In this document: positions 22,316 through 33,737 of the stretch, piece after piece | Layout: the number at the start of each line of letters is the position of its first letter | How positions within the stretch are numbered: the stretch's first letter is position 1 | Assembly (NCBI RefSeq): GCF_010015445.1 | Contig: NC_053129.1 | Coordinates: 21,739,749-21,803,748 of the forward strand | Direction: 5' to 3' | Origin: Perca fluviatilis | Lineage: Eukaryota; Chordata; Actinopteri; Perciformes; Percidae | DNA: 64,000 nucleotides | Notes under the pieces: model-generated | Told to the model about the DNA's origin: nothing | Seen by the model: the letters and a program-made list of their open reading frames with translations, nothing else | Database searches by the model: none | Position numbers and translations under genes: made by a program

Positions 22316-22859
22316 TGTAGATTTCCACAGAGTAAAGCCCTAGCTTGACGCTTTGTTCACTCCCTTTGCCTCCGAATCCACATCAATAAATCCACGAAAC
22401 CACTCGTAGAAAAAATATATCCGTTTACTCGGTTAGCAACATAAACTTCAGTACAGCAGTAGTACAAAAAATAAAAATGATTATTAACGGCAAAAGGGAA
22501 AAATAGAAAGAGAAGGTCAAAAAACTGTGAGGCTCCACTCTATCCGTGCCTGACTGCCCACTCGGATAACCCCTTTTTTCTTACTTTACTTCACGACTCT
22601 CGCGAGAGTATTCAATGTAATTAAAGGTGTATACGGTTAAAAGTAACAATGCAATATTTCCAAAATATCACCAATGTAATATAAATGCACTCTGAATTAT
22701 CCACGAACATTTTAGATAATTAAACAATTCCTTGCATTACTGTAAATATTAACCAAAAAATATTACCCCTAATTTCCTCAAAATAAATGAACAATGAAAA
22801 TTACCATTTAACACATAAATTAAAATCATTTATCAGTTAGCTGCATTTAGGCTACTACA
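22316..22859 (-). repeat. BEL/Pao 3' LTR (unit 1)
   Basis: 544 bp, reading TGTAGA...CTACA on the plus strand. A purine-rich stretch AGGGGCCGG (complement of about 22863-22871), suitable as polypurine tract, abuts it. It contains the perfect palindrome ACTCTCGCGAGAGT at 22596-22609. Confidence 0.92.
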
Positions 22860-23065
22860 TTACCGGCCCCTAATTGTTATCAATGTCCTTGAAACAATTA
22901 CGCAAAACTTAAATTAAAAGGAGCCTACATGCTAACTAACTAAAGAAATCTTCTTGGTCTTCGCCCTGTCCGAAATAGGGTCTTTCCTTTGGAACAGTTT
23001 ATACATTGTCCTCAGACCCTTGAAGAAGACATAGCTTTGTTATAGGGCGACAAAGCTCGTTGCTC

Positions 23066-24532
23066 TTAGTCTTGATTCTTGACAATGAGCAAAACACTTC
23101 TTTTTTCAGGAAAAATCTCCACAATTCTTCCAAGTGGCCATGAATTTCTGGGCGATGTATCATCCACAATCAGCACTACATCGCCAACACAGAAATTTCT
23201 TCCAGGAGGTGGACCATCGTTGACGTTCTTGGAGCTGCATAAGATATTCTTTACACCAGCGTTTCCAGAAGACACTGCCCGGTACTGGATTTGCCTCCAT
23301 CTGCGGTTAGCATACTGGTCATCCTTGCTGAACACTCCAGGGGGTAACTCAGGCTTGACCTTTAGTAGCAACAGGTGGTTGGGCGTTAAGGCCTCCAAAT
23401 CGTTGAGATCCGAAGATACCTGGGTGATTGGCCTGCTGTTTATGATGGCCTCAGCTTCACACAGCAAGGTATGGAGACCTTCTTCATCCAAAAGCTGTTC
23501 CTTCACTGTGATGTTCAGAATTTTTCTCACTGAACGGATCAGCCGCTCCCAGCTTCCTCCATGGTGAGAACCTGCTGGCGGATTGAAGTGCCACTGAACT
23601 CCCTTCTCTTGCAAGTTCTTTCTTATCTTACTGGTGTTCCATTCTTTTATTGATTTCTTTAACTCAGTGTCAGCCGACCTGAAGTTAGTTCCATTATCAG
23701 AGTACATCTCTTTGACTTGTCCTCTTCTTGCAATAAATCTTCTAATTGCATTGAGGCATGCATCAGTGTCAAGGGAAGATGCGACTTCTAGATGTACGGC
23801 TCGTATGGCAAGACATGTAAAGATGACACCGTATCTCTTTATTTTCCCTCTTCCTCTTTTCACCAGAAACGGACCAAAGTAGTCAACGCCGACTCTTGTG
23901 AATGGAGGACTGTCAGGCAGGACTCTGCATCTTGGTAGATCAGCCATGAGTTGCCTACCAGCCGTTCCGTGTAGTTTCTTACAGCTGATGCACCTGGACA
24001 AAAACCTTCTAATAGCGCCGTTTGCTCCGGGAATCCAGAATCTTTGACGCAGTTGTGCCAACATGTGATTTCTCCCGGCATGAGCTGTAACATCGTGAAC
24101 GTGCTTCAGCACAAGCATTGTGATGTGTGAATCTTTTGACAAGATTGCTTGCTGCTTGGAATCCTCTGGCATAGCTGCGCGGCTCAGCCTCCCACCAACT
24201 CTGATAACTCCGTTTTGAAGTACAGGGTTCAGCTTGTAGAGAGAACTACTTTTCTTTACCCTTTGATGTTTCTTTAACATAGTCAAGTCTTCGTTGAAAC
24301 TTTGTTTTTGACAGTATTTCACGATCTCTCCTTCTGCTTCATTCAAACCTTCACAGGTTAGGTGTGTTCCTTTGTATTCTTTCTTGAACTGATTAATTCT
24401 GTTTTCTCCGTGTGAGTTTGATTCCTTTCTCTTTGCTTTCAGTTCCTTAAGCAAATCTTTAAATTTCAGAAACCATGCCACAGCGCGTTTAAGTTTTGTC
24501 CAGGATGAGTAGTAGGTCATCAACTGTTCCAT
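23066..24532 (-). pseudogene. BEL/Pao integrase segment of pol (unit 1)
   Basis: This 488-codon open segment holds an N-terminal HHCC zinc region (H-x-GRNHML at about 150, CISC at about 185), the integrase core with VDYFGPF (about 216), YSDNGTNF (about 278) and a glutamate-containing SHHGGSWERL region, and the C-terminal DUF5641-like part with VGDVVLIVDD. These are the parts that join retrotransposon DNA to the target. The frame is lost near the C-terminus relative to unit 2, and again upstream at about 24540. It was part of a single polyprotein. The about 200 bp between it and the LTR are the tail of pol and noncoding sequence. Confidence 0.85.
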
Positions 24533-24696
24533 TTCATCTTTGGGGTCTTGCGTCTGAATAACATGCGAGAACTACCTTTTTAACCTCTGAGTCGTCAATG
24601 TCCAGCATTCCAGGATCTGGATTCTTGGGCCATTGGTCTTGTGCACAGAGCAGGAAACTTGGTCCTGAAAGCCAGCTTTCATTATTCAAGAACGCT

Positions 24697-25647
24697 TCAA
24701 CAGTCTGTTCTCCTCGAGACATGATCAGCAGGATTCAGACTGGTACTAACATATCTCCACTGAGTAGTCTGAGAGTGCTCCAGGATAGTTGTGATCCTAT
24801 TGGCAACGAAAGTCTTGAATCTTGTGCCTCTGCTGTTCAAATACTTTAGCACTGCCGTGCTATCTGTCCAAAAGATTGAGTCGTTGAGTTCCAGTTCAAG
24901 CTCTTTCTTCAGAATCTTGTCCATCTTGACGGCAACTGTGGCTGCAGTCAATTCCATTCTCGGTATGGTTGGAGACTTTAAGGGCGCAACCCTTGCCTTT
25001 GCCATAATCAGGGTGGATTGAGCTTCACCGCTTGCAGTGCGTAGCAGTAGGTAGCTTGTTGTTCCATATGCGTCTTGACTAGCATCAGCAAAATGATGTA
25101 GCTGTGCAAAGACTGGCACACCAAACCGCTTTGACTTAACACATCTGTCAACTCCATAGGTCTCAAGCTGTTGTAAACCGAACATCCACTTTTTCCAGCT
25201 CTTAATGACGTCATCAGGCAAGTCTTCATCCCAGCTATACTTCTGCCGACATAAGTCTTGCAAGATTCTTTTGGCAGGCAGTACCACTGGGGAGCGAAAC
25301 CCCAACGGATCAAAAATGGAACAGACGAGGGAAAGCAAGCCTCTCCTAGTGTGTGGTCGAACTTTGAGGTTGATTTTGAACTTGAACTGATCCGTTTCGG
25401 CACACCACTGGATTCCCAATGCTCTCTCCATTGGCAAGTTATCTTCATCCAAGTCCAAGTCCTGAAAACCCTGAGCCCTTTCCTCTTCCGGAATGGAGTT
25501 GAGCAACCTACGACTGTTACTCGACCATTTCATTAGCCGAAATCCACCCTTTGCCAACATGCTCCTCAAGTCAGAGCAAAGGGTGATTGCTGTGTCTTCA
25601 TCTGTAACTGACTTGAGACAATCGTCTACATAAAAATTTTTCTTCAC
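24697..25647 (-). pseudogene. BEL/Pao reverse transcriptase C-terminal half and RNase H (unit 1)
   Basis: The open segment starts just before the RT catalytic box NFYVDDCLKS (the YVDD aspartates), continues through the thumb (RGLLSLVCSIFDPLGF), and covers an RNase H-like domain with FADAS, MELTA and WTDST blocks that carry the acidic residues. It ends at LNPADHVSR by a frameshift. Unit 2 is open straight through this point into integrase, so the breaks are specific to this copy or to its sequencing. Confidence 0.85.
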
Positions 25648-25678
25648 CGTTTGGGCAGCTTCTTGACCAAATTCATCC

Positions 25679-25876
25679 TCAAAATCTGTAGCACATTTCT
25701 GAAGTGCAAAGGTTGCAACACTTGGCGAAGATGGCGCACCCGAAGATGTGTACCAACATCTTGTGTTCTACAAGTGCCTGCTCGCAGTTCCCATCAGGCC
25801 ACCAAAGGAACCTGAAGAAATCCGTGTCTTCATTGCTAACTCTGACCTGGTGGAACATAGCCTCCACGTCAGCCAT
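25679..25876 (-). pseudogene. BEL/Pao reverse transcriptase palm fragment (unit 1)
   Basis: It encodes ADVEAMFHQVRV and DFFRFLWW, the first catalytic aspartate region of BEL-type RT. A 1-base insertion near 25737 (compared with 48394) separates it from the YVDD half. Confidence 0.8.
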
Positions 25877-26084
25877 GACCCGCCACGGTCTCTTGTCTGA
25901 ACCTTAAGAGGACCCCCACCAGTGAGCTTGTTAGGTCCGGGTTCCTGCAGGAGCTGTTGGTTCAGCGATGTTCCTTGAAAGCTTGCTCCACAGTCAAAAA
26001 CAACACGCAGTTTTTGCTTAACTGGATGTCTAACTCCGTTGAGGCAGATACCATATTCGTCCCTCAGTTAGCTGATGTTCACCG

Positions 26085-26462
26085 CTATCCAACTTCACTG
26101 GCGTAGCCTTTCTTGAGGATGTCATCCATAAATGTAGCATATTCTGCATGAAACTTGACATCTCTGGAGAATCTTTCCGTAAGTTCAGCGACACGTTGCT
26201 CTGCAACTGATCTGTTGTTTGGCATGTACAATGACTTGTTCTTCACCGGCAAGCAAACACTGTAATGACCATCCACAAGTTTTGAGGATTGAGACACCAT
26301 GTCCATAAACTGGTGATCATCTTTGGACATTTCAATGTCTTCGTTCTGTCCAGCATCAGGAAAGTCCTGCTTGAACTGCAGCTGCCAGAGCTCTTCTAGC
26401 TTGGCTACTGAGATACGATTGGTGGTGACTCCTGTCAATGTGTTTGTCTCCCTGCGTTCCAA
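26085..26462 (-). pseudogene. BEL/Pao linker and RT N-terminal region (unit 1)
   Basis: 125 codons with LEELWQLQF, EDIEMSKDD and DGHYSVCLP, which are typical of the stretch between protease and RT in BEL/Pao polyproteins. The frame breaks on both sides. Confidence 0.75.
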
Positions 26463-26983
26463 CCTCTGAGTGGCCCATTTACTGTCCAGCCTAAAATTGT
26501 TCTTACGGCGTAAGGACCGTCATCCACGCTCCTTACCACCTGCAGTGGCTCCATCGCTTTGGGAACATTTGCTCCTATGAGTAATCCAACCTCTGCTTGG
26601 ATAGTGGGGAGTTTCACCTCCTTCAGATGAGGCCAACAGTCAATATCCTCTTGGCGGGGAATATTGTCTTTGGTTACAGGTATGTTTTTCTGTGAAAACA
26701 CCTCTGAAAGCTCAATAAAGTGGTTGCCATCCAAGCTACTGATTTCCATGCCATTCACAATGCAAGTGTTAACAACAGATTCGTTCCCCATTGTTTGCAA
26801 CAAAATGCTAGTATTGCGTCCATTCATGCTCAGTTGGTTTATTAATGACTCCGTAGCGAAAGTAGCTGAGCTACCTGGATCCAAAAATGCGTACGTTGTC
26901 ACTGCCTTGGTTCCCTTTTGTGCTTTGACACACAGGAATGATCGAAAGAGCACAGTTTTCCTTACCGGCCCCGGTGACAGCAA
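26435..26983 (-). pseudogene. BEL/Pao aspartic protease region (unit 1)
   Basis: The segment contains FLDPGSSATFA, matching the DxGS-type active site of the retropepsin-like DUF1758 region, followed by VGLLIGAN and ILGWTVNGPL. The usual DSG is DPG here. The equivalent of the first 45 or so codons, including the active site, is deleted in unit 2. Confidence 0.8.
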
Positions 26984-27569
26984 AAGTTTCTTTCATGTGT
27001 ACAAGGGCGCTTGAAACAGATTGCTGCTCACAACGCTCACTTGCTGTTTCTTCTCGCAAGCCTTTAGTATTCATGTGGAGCAGTGTGGGATGCAGTCGAG
27101 AGCATTCTTGACATTGAGCCTTTTCTTTACAGCTGCTGCTCATATGACCATGTTTCAAACATGCAAAACAAAGACCCTTGCTTCGCAGGAAGTCAATCTT
27201 TTCTTTGTGCGGCTTGCTTTTGAGTTTTTTGCAGACTATGAGATTGTGATGCTCTCCCTTGCAACAAACACAAGGCTTGCGGTTTGTGTCCACAGATACA
27301 TTTTGTGTTTTTGGCATTGGTTGTTTGTCATTTTCAGTCTTAAATTTGTTTTCAGTTTGGGAGGAGACAATGGCGCGTGCAAACTCTCTTTGGTTTGGAT
27401 GTGTCTGCGTACCGTTGATTTGATTTCTGTTGTACTGGATGTTTTGTCCTGGTGGTGGTTTCTTGTATGTTCCCATAAAGTGGATGTAGTATATATCTAA
27501 CTTGCTTGTTGACAAATTCGACAAAATCCTTGAACTTAACCCTCTTTCTTGTTTTTTCTTGTAGGTCAC
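26871..27569 (-). pseudogene. BEL/Pao Gag C-terminus with zinc knuckles (unit 1)
   Basis: From about codon 65 the frame encodes cysteine/histidine motifs: CVCCKGEHHNLIVC, then CFACLKHGHMSSSC (C-x2-C-x4-H-x4-C), then CQECSRLHPTLLH. These bind RNA in BEL Gag. The first about 60 codons are an overlapping wrong frame. The join to the main Gag segment is lost near 27375. Confidence 0.8.
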
Positions 27570-29073
27570 ATGCAGACTTTCTCCAAGCTTCCTTGAGTTT
27601 GTACGGCAGCTTGTTAGCCAGTGCCTTTATGTTAGCTGTGTTGTCCAAGTCTTCCATGTAGCTTATATCATTCATTGTATTGCAACAGCCTGTGAGGAAC
27701 AATCCAAAAGACTGCAGTGCAGCACCATCTTCTGGCTTGATTGTCTGCCAATCCAAAGCCTCCTTCATGTATGCTTCTGCTATCTTGTAATCATTACCGA
27801 AAAACTCCTTCAACATTTCTTTCGCTTTAGCATAACCTGCTGAGGGTTCCATGTGAATGCAGCTTTTTACCAACTCATGTGGTTGTCCACTTGTGTACTG
27901 CAACAAGAACTGTAGGCGATCACGATTGTCACCAGTTCGACCTTCTACTCCATGTTCAATAGATCTGATAAAGGATTTATACTCAAGCGGATCACCCTTG
28001 AATGTTGGAATAGTGAGCTCAGGGAGTAATGCGGCTTTGTGATTTTTCACAAGGTACTCAGTGACGTCGACTTGCTGAGAGATAGCCTTGCATAAACTAT
28101 CAAGCACTGGTCCATCATTGAGGTCCATGTTTGATGCAGGCAGGGCTCTTTGTGGTCGTGGCAGTTGAACCTTGGTCTCAAAGTTGGATGTAGGCGGAGT
28201 GTGCTGTGTAGGTGGTTGGTAGATGGGGTTCACCTTTGTTTCAGCAATCTGTTCATTAGCTTCTTTACTGCTCTCAGCTGCTTGTGTGCATTCATATTTT
28301 TGCAAAATTTGCATTTTTGCATCTGACTCTGCAAGAGCTGTCTGCATTGCATGCATCTCCTTTCTAGCCTTTATAGCAGCCTCTCTTCTTTTTTGTTCAG
28401 CCTCAAACTCCGCCTCTCGCCGCTTTTCTTCTGCTTGCAGTTGAGCTTCCCTGCATCTTTTTTCAGCATGCCAATCTGCTTCTTCCTTTTCTATTGCTAG
28501 CTTCTCTTTTAAAGCTGCAGCCTTTGCCTTTAATGAAGCACGCTCCATTTCTGCCTTTATTCTGATTGAGGATGACGATGACACACTTCCACTTTGTGAT
28601 CCAGATTTACTTGAGCGTTTCGAGGTGGTTTTTGATGAAGTAGACCTACTATCTGTGGGCATTACTTGTTTATCACACTCTTCAGCCTGCTCAGAGCGTT
28701 TCATGACGTCTTTCATCCATTCCTCACATTTCCAGAAGAAATCATTTATTGACTTATTTTTAAGATCAAACCAATTCTTTTGATTATCCAGGAATTCTTC
28801 TTCAGACATAAATCTTCTCAAACCAGAATTTAAGTCGGAAAATTCTTGCTGCAAACCACTGAAGTCCACACGCAATTTATTTTTAACCATGTCAGCATTC
28901 GCATCATCTTCCATTAATTGCTCAATATGCTTTACCATGCTCGTTAACTGGGTTAGCTTACACCTGCGTGCATTGAGTTGTCTAGACTTGTGTTCCTCAA
29001 CAGCCTTCTCAGTCATTTTTACTGTCCGTTTTCCACTGTCTTGTTCATCCATAACAACCGAATGTTTCCACAC
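27352..29073 (-). pseudogene. BEL/Pao Gag main segment (unit 1)
   Basis: 573 codons. About residues 174-250 form a charged coiled coil rich in KEKLAIEKEEAD- and EEKRREAE-type repeats. A serine-rich stretch precedes it. Residues about 350-500 resemble the DUF1759 Gag domain (FKGDPLEYKSF, then LLQYTSGQPHELV). The likely start is the ATG at 29073 or the next one (MDEQDSGK) at 29052. The frame ends at 27352 through a small deletion relative to unit 2 at about 49898. The about 280 bp between the ATG and the LTR are the leader and primer-binding region; I could not identify the primer tRNA. Confidence 0.85.
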
Positions 29074-29353
29074 TTACTAGTGCAAATGTCAAACCGTAGG
29101 GTGAGCTTAACACACACACAGCGTTCCACTTCGTCGTTCAGCCGAACGGCGTCCTTTTATCCATTTATTTCTCTGTTACGGCGGTGCGCACACCCACCGC
29201 ACTCCTCGTGATTTCAGTTAACGATCCGCCTCAGAGCATGAAAGGCTTCAACTTACAGTTTCAACGCGAAAGTTTCCTCCTTCCATCCTTTGTCTCCAGT
29301 CAGGCAGTTCCAAAGTCCAATAATCCGTGCAGAGCGAGTTTTTTGACTAAAAA

Positions 29354-29897
29354 TGTAGATTTCCACAGAGTAAAGCCCTAGCTTGACGCTTTGTTCACTC
29401 CCTTTGCCTCCGAATCCACATCAATAAATCCACGAAACCACTCGTAGAAAAAATATATCCGTTTACTCGGTTAGCAACATAAACTTCAGTACAGCAGTAG
29501 TACAAAAAATAAAAATGATTATTAACGGCAAAAGGGAAAAATAGAAAGAGAAGGTCAAAAAACTTTGAGGCTCCACTCTATCCGTGCCTGACTGCCCACT
29601 CGGATAACCCCTTTTTTCTTACTTTACTTCACGACTCTCGCGAGAGTATTCAATGTAATTAAAGGTGTATACGGTTAAAAGTAACAATGCAATATTTCCA
29701 AAATATCACCAATGTAATATAAATGCACTCTGAATTATCCACGAACATTTTAGATAATTAAACAATTCCTTGCATTACTGTAAATATTAACCAAAAAATA
29801 TTACCCCTAATTTCCTCAAAATAAATGAACAATGAAAATTACCATTTAACACATAAATTAAAATCATTTATCAGTTAGCTGCATTTAGGCTACTACA
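29354..29897 (-). repeat. BEL/Pao 5' LTR (unit 1)
   Basis: 544 bp, one base different from the other LTR. It would drive transcription on the minus strand. The ACTCTCGCGAGAGT palindrome is at 29634-29647. Confidence 0.92.
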
Positions 29898-30531
29898 GCG
29901 AGTAGCCTAGTTTATAGTAAGTAGAGAGTTTATAAAAGAGAGTTTAGAGCGCCTTCTGCACTGCCTATCTCACCTATTTGGCTGAGGAGACAATGTTGCT
30001 CTAGGCTACGTAGGCCTAATCAAAGAAATGTGTGCGCAATGTGCAATGTGTTCTTCATTCATTTCCCTCCCGAATTGATGTATTTGTTTTCAAACACAAG
30101 ACAGTTCACAACCAAAATCCTAACTTTATAGTTCTTTTTTTTTTGGCGGAGAAGGCAATTACATTTTTATTTATGCAAGGTCCCACATATTATTTATGTC
30201 ATTATTTATTTATCACTGAATTCATACTCAAAATGTATTCATCTTCAACTCTAAAGTACGCCTAGAGTTTAGATTCTCTGCCCGAGCCCGCCCGACTTTC
30301 GGGCCGGGCCGTTATTTTCCGCCACTATCCTGGGCCGAGCCGGGCCGGGCCGGGCCCTCGATCAAGCTTTTGTGTTTTTTACTATAGCCTAAGTGGGTGG
30401 GGAGAAAGCTATGTTATAATCAGAAATAGGAGAATTACCATTGAGCAAGTTTGGAGGAAAGTCGGAGGTATGGAACCATTTTCATGGCTAATAACTGTGA
30501 AACAGTTTGTGACACAATACTATCCCTAACT

Positions 30532-32068
30532 CAACCCAGTCTCACGTCAGTTCGTGATGGCATTACGAAATTAAATCTATTAGAACGTGATACCCTCACG
30601 TTATTTTGAAGATTTACATGTTGGGGTCACGTTTTTTATACTAATGTATTTCAATGAGAAGCATCTTACGTAATCACAGCACGAAACTTTCTGCCAGTTG
30701 GGCTGCAGCAGAGAAACTGGATACAGCTTTGATGTTATTGGTATTTTTAGCCCAATAACCGCTGTTTTAATCAACATTTATTCACCAGATCTTATCACGG
30801 TTTATATGTATTTCTTTTAATGTTATTATTTCGGTCTATTTCGGCCAGGGAAGCTGGATTGCTTTGTTGTTTATTGATATTTTTAAAACTATAACGCTAC
30901 ATCTTTCAACATGTATTTAGCTGTTATCATGGTATGCATTTCTTTATTTTAATAATATTATTTCGGTCTTATTACCGGTAAATATTACAGTAGGCTAGCT
31001 AAATAAGACAGAACAATAGGTTACGATATGAGCGAGCTGGGCGCATTCAAAGCCGATGTCCCACGATGCAATGCGGCATTCATTCACAGAATCAGACAGC
31101 GATCAGCGGGTCTTTAACGCCTGTATCACTTCAATGTAGCTACGTTAGGGATCATGTAGAGCGTTGTTATAGCGAATACAACAACGGCAGGGTGATCAGG
31201 ACCCCGACGCCAATCTTCTTTCAGCGGATCGATTTATAGCTCTCCTCCAGAGGGAACAGAACTGCGTCCATGGCAACGCTAATGCTATGCATGGCAACGT
31301 TGGCGTTTTATTTAGCAACGGTCTTTTATCAAGAAAATAAAAGACCGTATTCTACATTAGAATTCGCGCAAGCCATGTAATAAATATAATATATATAATC
31401 AGTGGTTTTGTCAGCAGCAACAACATGTTGCTCAGTTTGTTCAGTAAGTTATGCACCGTTTAAAAAATCAGTTGAAGACTCGGAAGTGACGTCGTAATTA
31501 CCGCTCGGCCGGGTAGAAAAGATACAAATACATAATATTTGTAATATTGATGTTTTTGTCTAACGTTGTATTTGAGGAGTTAAACAATAAACATAGCAAT
31601 AATAATAAAATACAGTTTCATGTATTTGTCTCATGTACTGTTTGCTCAGCCGGCCGGCGTGCGTACCAATGAACGGAACCGGGCGAAGCCCACTTACGGC
31701 AGACAGCAGAAACAGGAGCGGAACACGTCTGCCCACCCACCCCGGAAGAACTACAAGTGCTCAAGCTTTGTAACAGATTCTGGGCGGGCGCGTCTATGTG
31801 GGAGTTGTAGTTTTTAAATATATTGGTATATTTCTCATATGTAGAAGTTGGTAGTGTAGAATTTTTTGGATAACCCCTGGGTTTTGGGTGGGGGGGAACA
31901 CACTGGTGTCATCAGATTTTAAAAATCGAATCGTTAAATAGGTGAAAATAGCTTATTACCATATTTGACAGTGCTTACAGTGGGTAAACTTTGGTGACCA
32001 TATCTACATGATAGCTAAGGTCCAGAGCTTTTTTATGTGTGTTGCACCTTCTGTTGCTAAATGACATC
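30532..32068 (+). repeat. Left arm of the foldback element (unit 1)
   Basis: About 1.54 kb complementary to 33738-35234. It contains TCCCACGATGCA at about 31059 and AT-rich subterminal blocks. The short ORFs are not conserved between arms. Confidence 0.8.
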
Positions 32069-32899
32069 AGCTGAAGACTCCTGAAGTGACGTAGTAATTA
32101 CCACTCGGCGGATAGAAAAGATTGCTGCACGTAAAAAAATAAAACAAATTGCTGCACGTTGTACGTGAGAATTTATACAATAAAAATACCAATAATGAAA
32201 AAATTGTGTTTTATGCTAAGCACTTTGATTTGCCTTGTCGCAGAAAAATAATAGGCCTATATAAACAAACTACAGTTGAGTGTTTAGAACTACAGCCTAA
32301 TGGCTTGTTTGACTTATGGGCATTTGTTTTGACTTGTAGGCTACTGTTGTGAAAAACAAAAAAAATAAAACTACTTACAAAGAGAAGCATTTTTCATTTT
32401 ATTTTCCATGCAGTTATTTAAAAACGCAATTTTCTAAATTTGCAGTTGAAGAATGTATAGCAAAGACTAAAGGGGAAAAAAAACATAAGGATATTTATGT
32501 ATGGGACTTAATTTGATTTAAATCACACTGTATTATTAGTAACAATTTATGGTAGGCCTATCATTAATTATTATATTCAGAAGATGATCCTGATATCAAT
32601 CAGCATGGTTACAGTACAGCTTGTAGCTATAAACTCAACCTTTACTGAGACTACCTTTTCAAAATTAAGAAGGGGCTAGTTTTAGGAAGCATTTTAAGCA
32701 GATTTTTGCTGAGGTTTTTGTTCACAGAGATGTATAGCTTTGTATGGGTACGTGTACACAAACGTGTTTTGGCATTTTTGGCACACTTCTACCTCAGCCT
32801 ACTGCACACAGACACAAGTACTTTTGCATATTCTGCTAAAATAGAGACCAGAATGTGGTGCCAAACCAACAATCTCATTCAACCATTTCACAAAATGAG

Positions 32900-33556
32900 G
32901 AGTTGGTCGTGACATGGGTCAGAGGGTATCAGAGGTCATAAATGATGAACCAATCAATGGGCTCTGCTCCTACAGGCACCTTGGTGTGTATATGGACAAC
33001 ACCTTTGGCTGGAAGGCCCGTGTTGAAAGTGTGTGTTATCATTTAGAGCAGACACTCACAGTGAATCAGATGGTTTATGTTATGCAAGGCTGCATTACAG
33101 AGCATTTTAATATGTCAGCAATATCTAAACACATCTCATTTAAAGCTTACTTGTAAGGGGAGCACAGAGAATATGGTTTGATCAATCTTTATTCTCCATG
33201 CCAAGTAGCTCTATCCTCTGACAGAAGAAATGGGTACCCTAATGTAAACTAAATAATTCTAAACTATAGCCCTAATTTGGACCTACCTCAATTCAAAGTT
33301 AAAATAATGTTGCTTGAGGCTGCAGGGAAATAGCTTCATGATATGATGCATATGGTTGTGTATTGCTCACTGTTTGTGAAAGATGAGCAATAGATTGTGG
33401 CTGTGTGATGTGCTTCAATCTGACTCCATATCACTTTTTTTAATGTTTTTTTATCATAAGTATGTCATCTGTATGCTGATAAAACAATATGTCAAGTGTT
33501 ATTTTTGAAGCATTTTAACTCAAGGCAAATATCCCTCTGGGGACAATAAAGTATTG
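32900..33556 (+). mobile_element. 3' fragment of a non-LTR (LINE) retrotransposon in the foldback loop
   Basis: A short frame at 32914-33156 contains SYRHLGVYMDNTFGW, matching the S-Y-x-Y-L-G-x-x-x-D-x-x-x-x-W block after the RT palm in L2/Rex/jockey-type LINEs of fish. The 3' end is suggested by CCCTCTGGGGACAATAAAGT at about 33531-33550, the typical tail of such fish LINEs. The copy is 5' truncated and disabled. The rest of the loop (32069-32899, 33557-33737) has no recognisable feature. Confidence 0.5.
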
Positions 33557-33737
33557 CTTGCAAAATGGTCCCTATGATATGTGGAAATTATAACCTTGTC
33601 GTAGTACTATAGCAAACACATCGTTGGAAAGGTCTCAACCTGGACAGTAACATATGTCAGTCTGAAGAGGATACATTATTCCTGCTTTGAAATATTGACC
33701 TCTGAACCTTGAACCCAGTACATCTTTGAAGGCTTGT

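Larger units (their letters stand above)
22316..29897 (-). mobile_element. BEL/Pao LTR retrotransposon, 7.58 kb, complete with both LTRs (unit 1)
   Basis: Two 544-bp LTRs bound a minus-strand gag-pol region. The 5-bp TSD GCGAG is at 22311-22315 and 29898-29902; the empty site GCGAT is seen in copy A near 454. The LTRs differ by one base by eye (G/T in AACTGTGAGG versus AACTTTGAGG), so the insertion is recent. Domain order on the minus strand is Gag with coiled coil and DUF1759-like region, zinc knuckles, aspartic protease, RT with YVDD, RNase H, integrase and DUF5641-like tail, as in BEL/Pao. The frame is broken several times. No envelope gene is seen. Confidence 0.92.

Noticed and set aside
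29052..29353. Primer-binding site of the BEL element
   Set aside because: No convincing 12-18 nt complement of a tRNA 3' end could be placed directly beside the LTR by eye, so none is annotated.
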